Positions 1 to 12,900 of a stretch of 64,000 bases of DNA are shown here, one piece after another (the stretch's first letter is position 1; the number at the start of each line of letters is the position of its first letter). Position numbers and translations under genes: made by a program. Under the pieces are notes generated by a model, which was not told where the DNA came from, searched no databases, and worked only from the letters and a program-made list of their open reading frames with translations. This DNA comes from Benincasa hispida (lineage: Eukaryota; Streptophyta; Magnoliopsida; Cucurbitales; Cucurbitaceae): positions 86,638,721-86,702,720 of the forward strand of contig NC_052357.1 of the NCBI RefSeq assembly GCF_009727055.1. The letters are read 5' to 3'.

Positions 1-931
1 GTTTTAGTTAGTAAATATGAAATGAAAGGGAAAAAAAAAAAAGGAAATAAGTAATAACAAACTGGGGTTATTTTCAATAATATGTTTTAACTTTTAATTT
101 AATTATTTTTCAAACAAAAGTGTTAATGATAAATAGGGTTAGTACCTAAACAGAGCATAGCTCAACTGATTTTTATATGTATCATCGACTATGAAATCTG
201 TAACTCGAATTCCCCAATTACTATATATATATAAAAAGAGAAAAACTCTACCCCACCCCACCCCACCCCTTCTCCTCAAACACCTCGTTATTATGTAGCT
301 GTCATATGAAGAGAAAGAAAATTAAATAATATTTTGACCTTATTCATTATGAGACTAACAGCAACATCAAAGTATTTTTCATCCCAGGCTCTACTAGATA
401 TTAACAAGTTGGCAAGGGAGAAAAAGATTCCAAAGAACATACTGTTTGGATAGAGAACAAAAAGGTTGTAATAATTTATCTTTACTTGACTGAACATGGC
501 TTTGAAGATATCATCCGAAATCCAGCAAATGCCCCTGCCCTTATCAAAAGCCAGAGATGTTTGGTAGAATCTGGAAGTCCAAAACCAACAAGAAGCAGAA
601 TTGAATTCTGCAAGAAAACCAGCACACAAGGAAGCATTCAGGACTTCCATGTCAGTAGCAAGAAAGATTTAGCATATCTATGGATATGTGGCCTGGAAGA
701 AACTTTCATATCTACAACAGAAACCAATATAATATATATATCAACAATTTCCAGTACAAAATTGGTATCAACTTGTCCCATCAAACAATGCTCTACATCT
801 AAACCAGATCTCCCTGTATTAAGATGTAAAATTTAAGGAAATGAGAATGAGAATGAGAATGAAAATGAAACTAAAAATGTCAAAGGGAAAAAAGAAAAGA
901 AAAACACTTTCTTTTTTTAATGTGAATTGAA
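1..931. other. 3' flank and probable 3' UTR of the DUF616 gene
   Basis: No supported gene. The stretch just below the stop codon (932-934) is presumably 3' UTR. It holds a short GAGAAT-type repeat at about 842-866 and a CCCCA repeat at 251-270. A 119-codon minus-strand ORF (291-650) has no recognisable family and is most simply UTR sequence. Confidence 0.4.
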
Positions 932-3900
932 TTAGAACGAATTATCCTCTCTATGTCCAGAAATAACTTTACGATGCCGCTTTGAAGTGGACCTCTTATC
1001 ATTTCTTCCTCGCCTGGAAGGATTTCTCTTTACTGGTGGAGTCTTTTGAACAATATGAACTGGAGGCCTAGAAACAGTATAACCATCAGGCACCGGTGGA
1101 GGACGACGGATAACTGCTCTGGCAGGAGGTGGCATGTGTTCCAGAAGTTCTCTATGATACGTCTATAAATGTGAAAGAGGAAAGAGCAGAATGTCAAGAA
1201 ACATTTTTCTCAAATCTCAAAGAACAAAAGGTTTGGAACAAGATTGAAAAGCCTAGTTGAGAGGGAAAAAGGGGGGAAAAAGGGTTCTAGAACTCAATAT
1301 TGCAAAAAGCTGAAAGACATGTCCATAGAATCATATGTTCCAGTAAATTTAGGACCTATTTGGATTGACTTGAGAAAAAAATATTTTTCAAAAAATTCAT
1401 TTTTATTTAAAAGCTTTTGATAAAAAAAATTGATTAAAATATACTTGAAAGCTATTTCAAATGTGCCAAACACTCCAATTTCTTCTAAAATGACTTATTT
1501 TTTAAAATTAAACACTTGAAAATGTATTCCAAATACATCCTAAATTAAACCATGCTCTGTTAATACTTAATTCTAATTAGAATTTTTTAAGCTGCATGCA
1601 TGCTTGTTTTTCTAACCAGAAGAAAGGAGTTCAAGACCTGTATAACAAAATTGCGCCTTTCACAGTCCAAGAACATGTTAAGGCTCCAATTGACTTTAGA
1701 CATTATCTTATCTCTCACCATCGAGAAGCTTAACTGATCTCTTGAAGTAAAACGATCAACTTCATTGAACCAAAGGCAAGTGAATAAATTTGTTATAGGA
1801 ACATGTTCTCGAATTAGAACGCATCCTTCAGGAACATCTGCAGGAAGCCCAATGTAGAGCCAAAAATTGTGAAACATAAAGAGATAGGTGGCATACATAA
1901 AAAGCAGGGGTGGAAAAACAGAACAAGTGCTTGTAATGAATAGCATACCACTAGTTATAGGAAGCTTAGCCAAAGAATATGGTGTTAACCCCTCGCTAAC
2001 ATAAAAATCAATCTGCTCGTCAATGGAGGAATTGTCATATTTTCCAGCAGCCTTATTAGCATCAGCTTCTTCAAAGACGTCAAATCGTTTATAGTGTCTT
2101 GAAATTGCAAAAGTTGCATTTTGACGCCACAAGAACCTGCCATGATAATTAACATAATGATACATCAGTGTCAAAAATACTTCGCAGTGATAAAGCTTAA
2201 ATCAGCACCCAAACATACATCAGCATAGAACCTACAAACGAGAATCAAACCAAAAAATATATAGAAATTATTCATGAGAAAACATCATGTATAAGCAATA
2301 GGAAGAACCCATTATTATGTCGACTACCATATGATGTAAGAGGACATAAAAAAGATTCTTCTGTAAATGATGAGCCTTAACAGATCCATCCAAGCATTTT
2401 CAAAGCTTCCCACTAAAGGCAACACTGGGCCATTTGTTATTATGGTCTTAATTGTTCAATTTTATTGGTCACTCACAAAACATGAAAATAAATAAGATCC
2501 ACAACAAATCTTTAGATAGCTTTTTACTGGAACTGAACAATCTCCCGTGCAAATTGGATTCATAATACAAAATGCGTCCAACAGTTCAATAAATGTTGGA
2601 CAATCAAATAAGGTATGTATTGGAAAAAAAATGCACATTTCCTTAGTAATATTGAATTACCGTAGCCAAACAAAGCTCACAATCTCATTTATTTGTCTCA
2701 TTAATTCAGTTAAGTCAAGAAGACAATTGGAGAAACAAATTAAAGTTGTGCCAACCTATTTTATTTTTGGTAAAAAAAATTGGCTCCCATGGAGAAAAAT
2801 CAAAGAATACATGGGTATACAGAAAAGAAAAGTCTATGAAAAAGAACCAAACTACAAAAAGGGACTTAGTCACTAGCCGAGAAATAAGACCAAGCCAAGC
2901 GAATAGTTACAAAAAGAGCCTAGAAATGAACGTCCAAAGAGAAACAAAGAATTTTACTTTTATTTATTTTTTTTAATAAGAAACCTCAAAAGGAGTAAAT
3001 TCAATAAAATAAAATAAAAAAAGATAGAAACAGCCTAAGGGCTGAGATGAGAGGACCCCACCTACTTCAAAAGAACCTTCCAATCTTTAGTGATCAATAG
3101 ACTATAGTTACAAGAGAATCTATTGTGTAAAGCAATCCAACAAGATGTCGTATTTTGTACAACATTACAAAAAGAATCAAAACATTCAAAGTAACGAGCA
3201 TTCCTTTCCTCCCACGAAAGCCACAAGAGAGCCCGGAAGTCTAGCTACCAATCACCACGCCTTACATTTCAGATTCCAAGCACTCAAACCCTCCAAAAGG
3301 CAACCATCAGTCTTTCTTGGCATACAAAACAAATTTCCCATGAGACCCGCCAGAAGTTCCAAGCCCGATGGGCAACATCACAATGAATGAAGAGGTGGCC
3401 AATAGACTCACCCTCAAACATTATTCTGCATCCATCCAGAGGCAGGAGAATACAATCTTTGAACATCCAAACATTGATAAAGGAGCTTTAACACCCTCTG
3501 AAGACTGTTATTTCTCTCTCCCCAAAACCCCCCACAAAATAGCACACACCTCAGCTTGCCACAAAAATCACCCTTTATCACGAAAAGGTGGGTGGAGGAA
3601 AAGCTCCTCAAATGACTCCCTACAACTTCGATGGCTGACAAAACTAAAACTTAAAACCCAAAAGAAAGCTTCAGACAACACGAGCAAATCACAACTCCAC
3701 ACGATATGTTCCATGTCCTCAACTCCCCTCCTGCAGAAAATACAATAAAGCAATCCAACCATTAAAGACCCTCTCCCTGAAGTCCAGTCCAAGATCTTAA
3801 CTCTTCTGTGCAACACTTGCCACACAAAGAACCTAACGTTCTTGGAAATTTTCACTTTCCAAACCGCCCCAAGGATGGGTTGGATAAACACTAGATGAAA

Positions 3901-6900
3901 GAGCTACAAGAAAAACCTTTTGAAGGACATGAATTTCGAAGGCGGGAATCTCTTCGTCCGGGCTTAAAGAGAAAAGAGGAGAGGGAGGAAAGCAGAGCTA
4001 AGATGGTAACAAGTCCGACTGACCAAGGATAAAAGCAATCAAGTGGTTCCTGAGAGAAGATAAGTGATATAAGCTAGGGTATAAGGATAAAGGGGTGTAT
4101 CCCCCAACCATTTGCCTTCCCAAAAACAGGTCTCCCACCTGTCCCCAACATCATTATGAATAAACTGAGAAAGCAAATGAAAAAACTGCCACTATCTCTA
4201 ACCTTTTCGGCACTGCAGTCATTACATCCACACAAAGAAAGTCGTAAATGTTTTTGTTGAAAATAGGGTAATTAACCTAGGGGCGTTTATGTAATTATGT
4301 AGACCCCTAGGGTTTCCTACTGTCTATTTATAGAGTGTGTCCCTATGTATTCAGTGTATCAGATTAAAAATAATAAGAAAAGTCTCTATATTGTGGTTTT
4401 TCTCCTCGTACTAGGTTTCCGCGTAACTGTGTTGTTATTCTCTTCCCTACTCTTTTATTTGTAACAGTTTCTTTATAAGAAATCAAGCTTTCAATGAGCA
4501 GATGAAAGGATGTATTAAGGGCATACAAAAAACAAACCCACAAAAAGAGTTTCCGAACTACCTAGAGCAGTAGTCTCCAATCCAAAAAAATAAAACCAAG
4601 CTGATAACTACAAAAAGTCTGATTAACAAATGACCATATGAAGAAGCATTAAACCTTCACAACCTCTCAATCCTCCTCTAAAGATGTCTCGGCACTTAAA
4701 AAACCCTACTATTACCCTCCAACTTAACTCCTCACAAAATAGCAACAAGATTATAAATAAATAAATAAAGCCTACCAAAGCACATCTCCCGTATCCCATA
4801 ACATAGAGGTTAGGACAACTTTATTGCTTATCATCCTATTGGTATGTCCTCTTTTAAATTGACTCATGTTCAATTTGTTGACGATAATCTATTGTTCACT
4901 GCGGATCCCACAGCTCAGACTCATCTTTTTAGGTTGTTTGCATCTTTGAAAGTGCTTCTGGTTTGAAAATTAATTTTTCATAGAGTGAACTATTGGGAAT
5001 CAATATTATTGAGTCGAATTTGGATTGGATGTTGAAAACCTATGGGTGTAAGCACAAGGTAGCTAGCCTTCTACTTACCTTATGAAATTGCAATTCTATA
5101 AGCTTTTGGAAACCAGTTGTTGAACAGATACAACTTAAGCTACACAATTGGAAGTATGCTTTTATATCTAAGGGTGATCAACACATGCTTATTCAGGCTA
5201 CGCTTTCTAGCATGCCTACTTATTTCTTCTCCATTTATCATACTCCTTCTGAAGTCATTAGGAGGCTTGATAAATTGATTTGAGATTTTTTCTGGGAAGG
5301 CTCTTCTGGTGATGGTGGGTACACAATGTTAACTGGAAGATTGTCCAACGTCCGAAATTATTAGGTGATATTGGTGTGAGTAACTTTCGTCATTGTAATG
5401 TTACTCTTTTGGTTAAATGGATAACACGCTTCATTCATAAGCATGATGCTTTCTGGAATTCGTTTATTGTTGCTAAATTTTATTCGACTGATTGTATTTG
5501 GCCCACTATAGTTCGCTATGGTTTATCAAAATCTTCTTGGCGGTATATTTGTCAAACGATTGATTTTGATGGCTGTTCGGATTCTTGGCTTAGTTGTAGT
5601 CCTCTATCTAATGCTTTTCCTCGTCTCTTTTGTCTAGCAATCTTTCCTACCGTCATGATAGCTTCTATGTGGTTTGCAGATTTAGAGGTTTAGGATTTGG
5701 ACCTTCGTTGCCATCTTCATCTTAATGATTTAGAGACTCTTGAGTGGGCTTTTTTATCCCAATTTTTATCCTTAGTTAGATTGTGTTCTTGTCTCAACTC
5801 TTATCTTGGTCTCTTAATCCATATTCGTCTTTTTCTGTCAAATCTCGTGGGTACTGTAAAAAGATAGAAATAGAAGACACAAGGTTTATGTGGAAAACCC
5901 TAGAACGGGGAGAAAAAACTACGATAGAAAGTCTCCTTTTTATTTTTTTTAACATAATATGAAAGATACACAAGGGTTCTTATTTATAGGCTCCAACAAG
6001 CCTTAATACAAAAAATGAAAGAAAATTAGGATAAGGTAAATTACTATCATACCCCCGAAACTATAAACAATCACCTAAATCCCTTAGTTTCAACACTCCC
6101 CCTCAAGTTGGGGCGTAGATGTCAAACAGATCCAATTTGTTAACACATGAGTCAAAATTTTGCTTGAGTAACCCTTTAATGAGAACATCAGCAACTTGTT
6201 GATTTGATGGAATATACGGAATACAAATACTGCCATTGTCCAGTTTCTCTTTTATAAAGTGTCTATCAATCTCCACATGTTTCGTACGATCATGTTGTAC
6301 TGGATTATTGGCTATACTTATATCTGCTTTATTATCACAATAGAGTTTCATCAGTAAAACACCATCTTGATGAAGATCGGACAATACTTTCTTCAACCAG
6401 ATTTCTTCCCAAATTCTCAAACTCATAACTCTGTATTCAGCCTCAACACTGCTTCTAGCAACAACACTTTGCTTCTTACTTCTCCAAGTGACCAGGTTAC
6501 CCCACACAAAGGTACAGTATCCCGAGGTTGACTTTCTGTCAATAACTGATCTTCCCCAGTCATAATCGATATAAGCCTCAATGCATTTCCTATCGTTTTT
6601 CTGAACATTAGACCTTTACTAGGAGTGCTTTTCAAATATCTTAGAATTTGATCAACGGCTTCCATATGTTCTTCATAAGGTACCTGCATAAACTGACTGA
6701 CTACGTTGACAACATAGAAAATGTCTAGTCTGGTATGTGATAAGTAAATTAGTTTTCCCACTAGACGCTAATACCTCTCTTTATCAATAGGAGCTTTATT
6801 AACAAAATCTCCCAGTTTAGCATTGAATTCTATAGAAGTGTCAGCAGGTTTACATCCAGTCATGCCTGTTTCCTTTAAAAGGTCAAAAGTGTATTTTTGT

Positions 6901-9900
6901 TGTGAGACAGAAATCCCTTTCCTTGATTTGGCCACTTCCATTCCAAAGAAATAGTTTAGATTCCCAAGGACTTTAATTTCAAACTCGTCTGCCATTTTCT
7001 TTTTCAGTTTGGTGATCTCAACAGCATCATCTCCTGAAATATCATCCATATATACGATTACGACAACAATTTTTCTAGACACTAACCTTTTTGTGAATAA
7101 TGTATGATCAAAGTATCCCTGAGTGAACTCTCAGGACTTAGCAAAGGTAGTAAACCTGTCAAACTAAGCTCTTGGGGACTGTTTCAAACCATACAAAGAC
7201 TTCCTAAGTTTGCACACCTGATGATCAAACTGAGCTTCAAAACCTGGATAAGGGCTCATATACACCTCTTCTTCTAATTCACCATTTAGAAAAGCATTTT
7301 TCGCATCAAGTTGGTGGAGAGGCCACTTTATTTACTGCAACAGAGGGAAGAACCCAAATCGTGTTTAACTTCGGAGAGAAAGTTTCTGAATAGTCTACCC
7401 CATAGGTCTAAGTAAACCCTTTCACTACAAGTCTGGCCTTGTACTTGTCTAGAGTTCCATCAGATTTATACTTCAAAGTAAATACCCACTTGCACCCAAC
7501 TGTTTTGTGCCCTTTTGGGAGAGCAACAAGGTCCCACGTATTATTTTTTTTCAAGAACCCTCATTTCTTCCATAACGGTAGTCTTCCACTAAGGAATTTC
7601 TATAACCACCTACATGTTTTTTGGTATTGTTGTTGTGTCAAGACTGGTAGTGAAAGCCTTGAACTCAGAAGACAGATTACTGTAAGATAGAAAGCTATAC
7701 ATAGGATACTTAGTGCAAGACCTGATGCCCTTTCTCAAGGCAATGGGCATGTCAAGAGAAACATCATAATCCCCAGGTTTGTCTAACTTCTCATTTGCTT
7801 TCCCACCTGTAGTAGGATTTTGATCACAACTTTCAGCTTGAGATAGAGTCTCACTCTCTTGTGTTCCTTTTGTAGTCTCATCACTATCAGCTACCCTGAT
7901 ATTTTCTGGAATCAACACATCAGTCCTGTCATTCTTAGTTACATCAACGATATCATCCTCAACACACAAGTTGTTATTGTCAGGGACACATTCATTAGTA
8001 CCTTGAGCTTATGTTGGTTAAGATTCATGGACTGAAGCCAGCAGAACAGTAAGGGACACTATTTTCTTTATGAGATTCTTCTTGTAGTATGTTAGCCAAG
8101 GGACATGTTTAGTAGGTATAGGTTCAGGAAGATCAATAGGGACTGAGGATGTTGACCAATTAGTCTCTTCACTAGTACTCTCCCCCCTAAAGATGACTAA
8201 CAGGGAAGAAGGGTTTATCCTCAAGAAATGTGACATCCATGGAGATGAAGTACTTTCAGGAAGAAGGAGGGAAGCATTTATAACCTCCCTGGTGAAGGGG
8301 ATACCCAAGGAAGACACACGTTTGAGCACGAAAGGTAAACTTAGTTTGGTTAAGGCCATGACTATGGACAAAGACAGAGCACCCAAAAACCCGGAGAGGA
8401 ACACCAGGAATAAGCCGTGTGGTCAGGTATGACTCCTTGAGGAATTCAAGAGGAGTTTGGAGTTAGAGGACTGGAAGATATTCGATTAATAAAATGAGTT
8501 GTAGTAAGAACTGCATCTCCCTACAAATAAGATGGAAGAGAAGAAGACAGCATGAGAGACCGGACAACCTCGAGGAGATGAAGATTTTTCCTTTCAACCA
8601 CCCCATTCTGTTGAAGGGTATAGGTACACGAACTTTGGTGAACAATGCTTTTATAAAACAAAAATTCATTAAGGGCATTATTGAGAAATTCACAACCATT
8701 GTCACTTCGAAGAACAATTTTGGTATTAAACTGAGTCTCAATGGTGGTGTAAAATTGTTAAAATATCAATGAAACCTCTAATTTGTCAGTGAGTAGAAAG
8801 ACTCGCGTAAGACGGGTATGATCATCGATAAAGGTCACGAACCACCGCTTTCCTGAAGAAGTGGTAACACTAGAGGGGCCTCAGACATCACTACGAATAA
8901 AGAGTAAAGGACTGAGAAGGTTTGTAAGGTTGAGAAGGAAAGGTGACCCTATGTTATTTTGCATGAATGCACACATCACAAGACAAAGAAGAGACATCAA
9001 CTTTATTGAATAAACGAGGAAATAAAAATTTCATATATTGGAAATTTGGATGACTAAGGCAAAAATGCCACAACATACAATCTTTTTCTGAAGTTGAAAA
9101 ATAAGAAGATAACAAACTAGTCCTATAATTGTTCCTAGAAGAAGCATCACCATCAAGGAAGTAGAGTCCCCTATTGTGTTGGACAATGCCAATCGTCATT
9201 CTCGAGTTCAAGTCCTGAAAGAAAACATTATCTGATGAGAAGGCAACTTGACAATTGAGATCTCTGGTTATCTTACTAATAGATAAGAGATTATAAGATA
9301 TTTTAGGTACATGTAGCACATTCTATAAAGTTAAACCATAGAAGGGAGAAATATGACCCTTGCCCGCAATAGGAGCAAAAGACCCATTTGCAATTCTGAT
9401 CTTTTCATTACCATCACATGGGGGATACAATAAAAAGTTATCAGACGACCAAGTTAAATGATTTGTAGGCCCTGAATCAAGTATCCATGGTTTATTTCAT
9501 TTATACTTAGGAGACTTAAGGATTATGATGTACCTGATTGAGCTATTGCCCCAATGGAAGAGATAGCAGAGTCATTTTGACAATTCATCTGAGGTTGTGG
9601 CTGAGAAGTACTTGCAGATTCACTCACAAGAGCCCGACCAGGATTGGGCTTGTCATTCGGAGGGCATCGTTTGCCATTCGGTGGTCTACCATGTAATTTC
9701 CAGCACTATTTCTTTGTATGTCATAGTTTCTTACAATGTTCACACACTGGAGTTTGTTTCCCATTTTGCTTGTCACCATCATTGCCAAATAATTTCGCAC
9801 TAAAAGCAGCTGAATCAGTAGTAGACACAATTGTGATGTTCATAGCACCGGATCTGTCTTCTTCAAAGTGAACCTCATAACACACTTCCATAAAAGAGGG

Positions 9901-12900
9901 TATAAGTCTTTCTCCCAGTATACGACCTTGTACTGCATCGAATTTGGAGTTCAAACCAACTAGGAAATCATATACATGATCTACTTCCACAAGGACAATC
10001 CCAAACAATTTCATGACACAAGTCCATCTCCTGCCAAATTAAGGACAATTTATTAAAGTATGAAGTGACATCCATCGTCCCCTGTTTGCATTCGTAAACT
10101 TGTTTATGTAGAGTGTAAAGACGAGATGCATTCTGCCTCTTAGAATATAATTTCTGAACTGCATTCCAGATATCTTGAACAATTGCAGCATACAACATGG
10201 TTTCCCTATCTGAGGCTCCATACTATTAATCAGCAGTGATCGTAGCAAGGAGTCTTCTCTTTTCCAAATGCACTCTTAAGGTCCCCTTGTCTAGGTCTAG
10301 GTATCTCACTAGTTAGATACCCAAACTTGTGATGGATTGAGACCAAGAGAAATAATTCTGGCCATTTAACTTTTCTCCTGCAACTAAGCTTGTGGAATTT
10401 CCCATAGATCCAGACAAATAGTTTGCAGTAGTTAAAGTAGGGAAAGAGGTTACTGGATTCTCTGGATACATCGGTAGACCGGAAGGAACATATGAATTCA
10501 ATACGCTTGAATTTAAGTTTGTGGAAACGCTTAGGGCTACTCCAAGAGCAGCGATTTGTTGTTGAAAACTCGCCTGAAGATTAGCCAACTGTTATTAAAC
10601 CATTGCCGGAGATAGATCCAGGAGAAAGAAATCTCGACGGCGGCAGGTATGCGGCTGGCAACTGTTTAGGAGTTGGACTGTAGCTCGTAGCCGGCACATC
10701 ATACGCAGCTTGTGACTTGCCTCTTTGGTGGGCGAAAGACTCAACAGCACCGGTTTCAGATTCTGATGATGGCGGCTGCAGTCAGAGGTTCCATCAGCGG
10801 CGGTGGCGGAAGTAGGGGTCGTGAAGACCTAATGTTATCTTGCACCGGTTGGTTTTCCTCGACAACGATTAGGGTTTCGCCACCATGCTTTGATACCATG
10901 TTAAAAGATAGAAATAGAAGACACAAGGTTTACATGGCTGCAACAAGCCTTAATACAAAAAGGAAAGAAAATTGGGGTAAAGTAAATTACTATCATACCC
11001 CTGGGACTATAAACAACTCACATAAGTTCCTTAGTTTCAACAGGTACAACCGAGCCTTTTGTGATCGTTATCCTAAGAAAATAAAAACTTTCCTGTGAGA
11101 GTTTAGTCTTGTTGTGGTTAATATTGCTCACCAGTTACAAAGACGAATATCTTTAGTCTCTTTCTCCTTCTTGGAGCATCATGTGCCAATGCCATGAAGA
11201 GACTCTAGCTCATTTATTAATGCATTGTTCTTTTGCCTCGCGCTTCTAGTATATTATATTGAAAACTTTTGGGTGGTCTCTAGTATGTTCTAATACTAGC
11301 TATGATCTCTTTGCTTCCTTATTGATGGATCATCCTTTTGGTGGTACCAAAAAGATGGTTTGGTTGGCTATCATTCGTGCTTTCTTCTGGGATCTTTGGG
11401 GAGAGCGTAATGGTCGTCTTTTCAAAGGCTAATTTTCATCTTTTGACAATTTTAGTGACTTAGATTTATCTACTGCTTTTTATTGGTGCAAAACAAAGCA
11501 CCCTATACTCAATTTTAGTTTATCTTATTTAGTTTCAGATTATTTTTTTTGGTAATATTTTAGTTTCAAATTAGAAGGTTATACTGTAATCACCTTTAGG
11601 CGTGGGGTTGCCCCTGTGTTATAATCAATGAAATGTTTCTTATAAAAAATATATATATAAAAAGAAATCCGAGACAAGCCTCTTATAATTCTTACCAATG
11701 ACAAAGCTCCCAAATGAGAGACTTTTGAGGTTTTGACCAAAGGAGAAGATCTACATCAAAAAAGGGGAAAGTACCCAACTCACAACCCACAAAGGAAGCC
11801 AACTTGCCTAGCTTGTGCAAGTCACAATTTAGCCTTAAAATCTGACATTTGCCTCAATAAATCCTCAAACCTGAAATGGCCTAAAAAACCATAAGACTTG
11901 GATCATAATAAAAAAGGACTCCTCTCTTCCAAAATAGAAGAAAATTGTATGTTGACAAATTGGAGGTAAGAAAGGACGACTTTTTCTTTTCCAATTTGAA
12001 AGCCTTTACCAATGTTGCCCCCTCCACCCCCTTTGAAATAATATTGGTCAGAATGACCACCACCAAGAGGAAATGAAAGGGACAGAGCAGATCATCTCGT
12101 CTAAAACCTCTTGATGCACAAATCCTTCTCATTGGTTTACCATTGACAAGGATGGAGCACTTAACAAACCTGATGCAACTCCAAGTCCAAGATTTCCACT
12201 TACCTCCAAAGCCTCCTTTCTTTGGGCCTTCATCATTCCCTCACTGACCACCTCCGAGATCTCTTGGTCAGTGAGGGGAAAGCAAAGGCCCAAAGAAAGT
12301 GAGGAACTATAAGAGGAAGGTAATACATAAGCCACCAAGTGCAGGGACTTAACTGAAAAATGATAAAGTTGCAGAAACAAAACCCATGTCTTTCATCCAA
12401 GAATCCTCCCAAAAGTAAAGTATTTGAACATCCCCAACCAAGCATTTAATGAACTTAGAGAATAAAGGAAAACCCAAAGCAATAGTAATCTAGAGGTTTT
12501 TGTTTCAACCCTTAAACTCACCACTTGAAATTACTCGTTCTGATCCTATACAACATCAACATGTGACTCTATGAAGAAGTGCCACAACCATTTTGCTAAT
12601 AGTGGCTCACTAAGATTGCCTATACCTAACCCTCCAAACTCCACGGGTTTCAAAATTACCTCTCATTTGACCAGGATCCAAAAATAAATGTAGATGGATG
12701 CAGAAAATTGAAAAAAGAAAAATAATTGGCATAATAACGGCCATGCTATGGGACAACAAGGAAGTAATTTATTATAGAATGCAAGTGAGAAGCTTAAAAG
12801 TGAGCAACTTAGAATTTCATGCTTTAGAAGTCCGAAAGCCCACAGAAAATAGAACATTGGACGTACCTCTCAAGAATTTGAAATGGATCCACAACAAGCT

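Larger units (their letters stand above)
5855..11042 (-). mobile_element. Degenerate Copia LTR retrotransposon (5.2 kb)
   Basis: Flanked by perfect 5-bp target duplications GGTAC (5850-5854 and 11043-11047). The LTRs begin TG and end CA. A PBS complementary to initiator tRNA-Met (TGGTATCAAAGC) lies just inside the right LTR (about 10887-10898). A polypurine tract (GAGGGGGAG) lies just inside the left LTR (about 6096-6104). The order on the minus strand is gag, protease, integrase, RT, RNase H, which defines Copia. Many stops and frameshifts make it non-functional. It is inserted in a LINE, itself in an intron of the DUF616 gene. Confidence 0.95.

Noticed and set aside
291..650. 119-codon minus-strand ORF near the window start
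   Set aside because: No recognised family; it lies where the DUF616 3' UTR is expected and has no upstream gene structure.
932..2174. A separate short gene at the left edge
   Set aside because: The three exons join in phase with exon 6 at 12867-12970 and the cluster at 17-19 kb to make one full-length DUF616 protein.
3368..3748. 126-codon plus-strand ORF
   Set aside because: Antisense of the zf-RVT domain of the minus-strand LINE.
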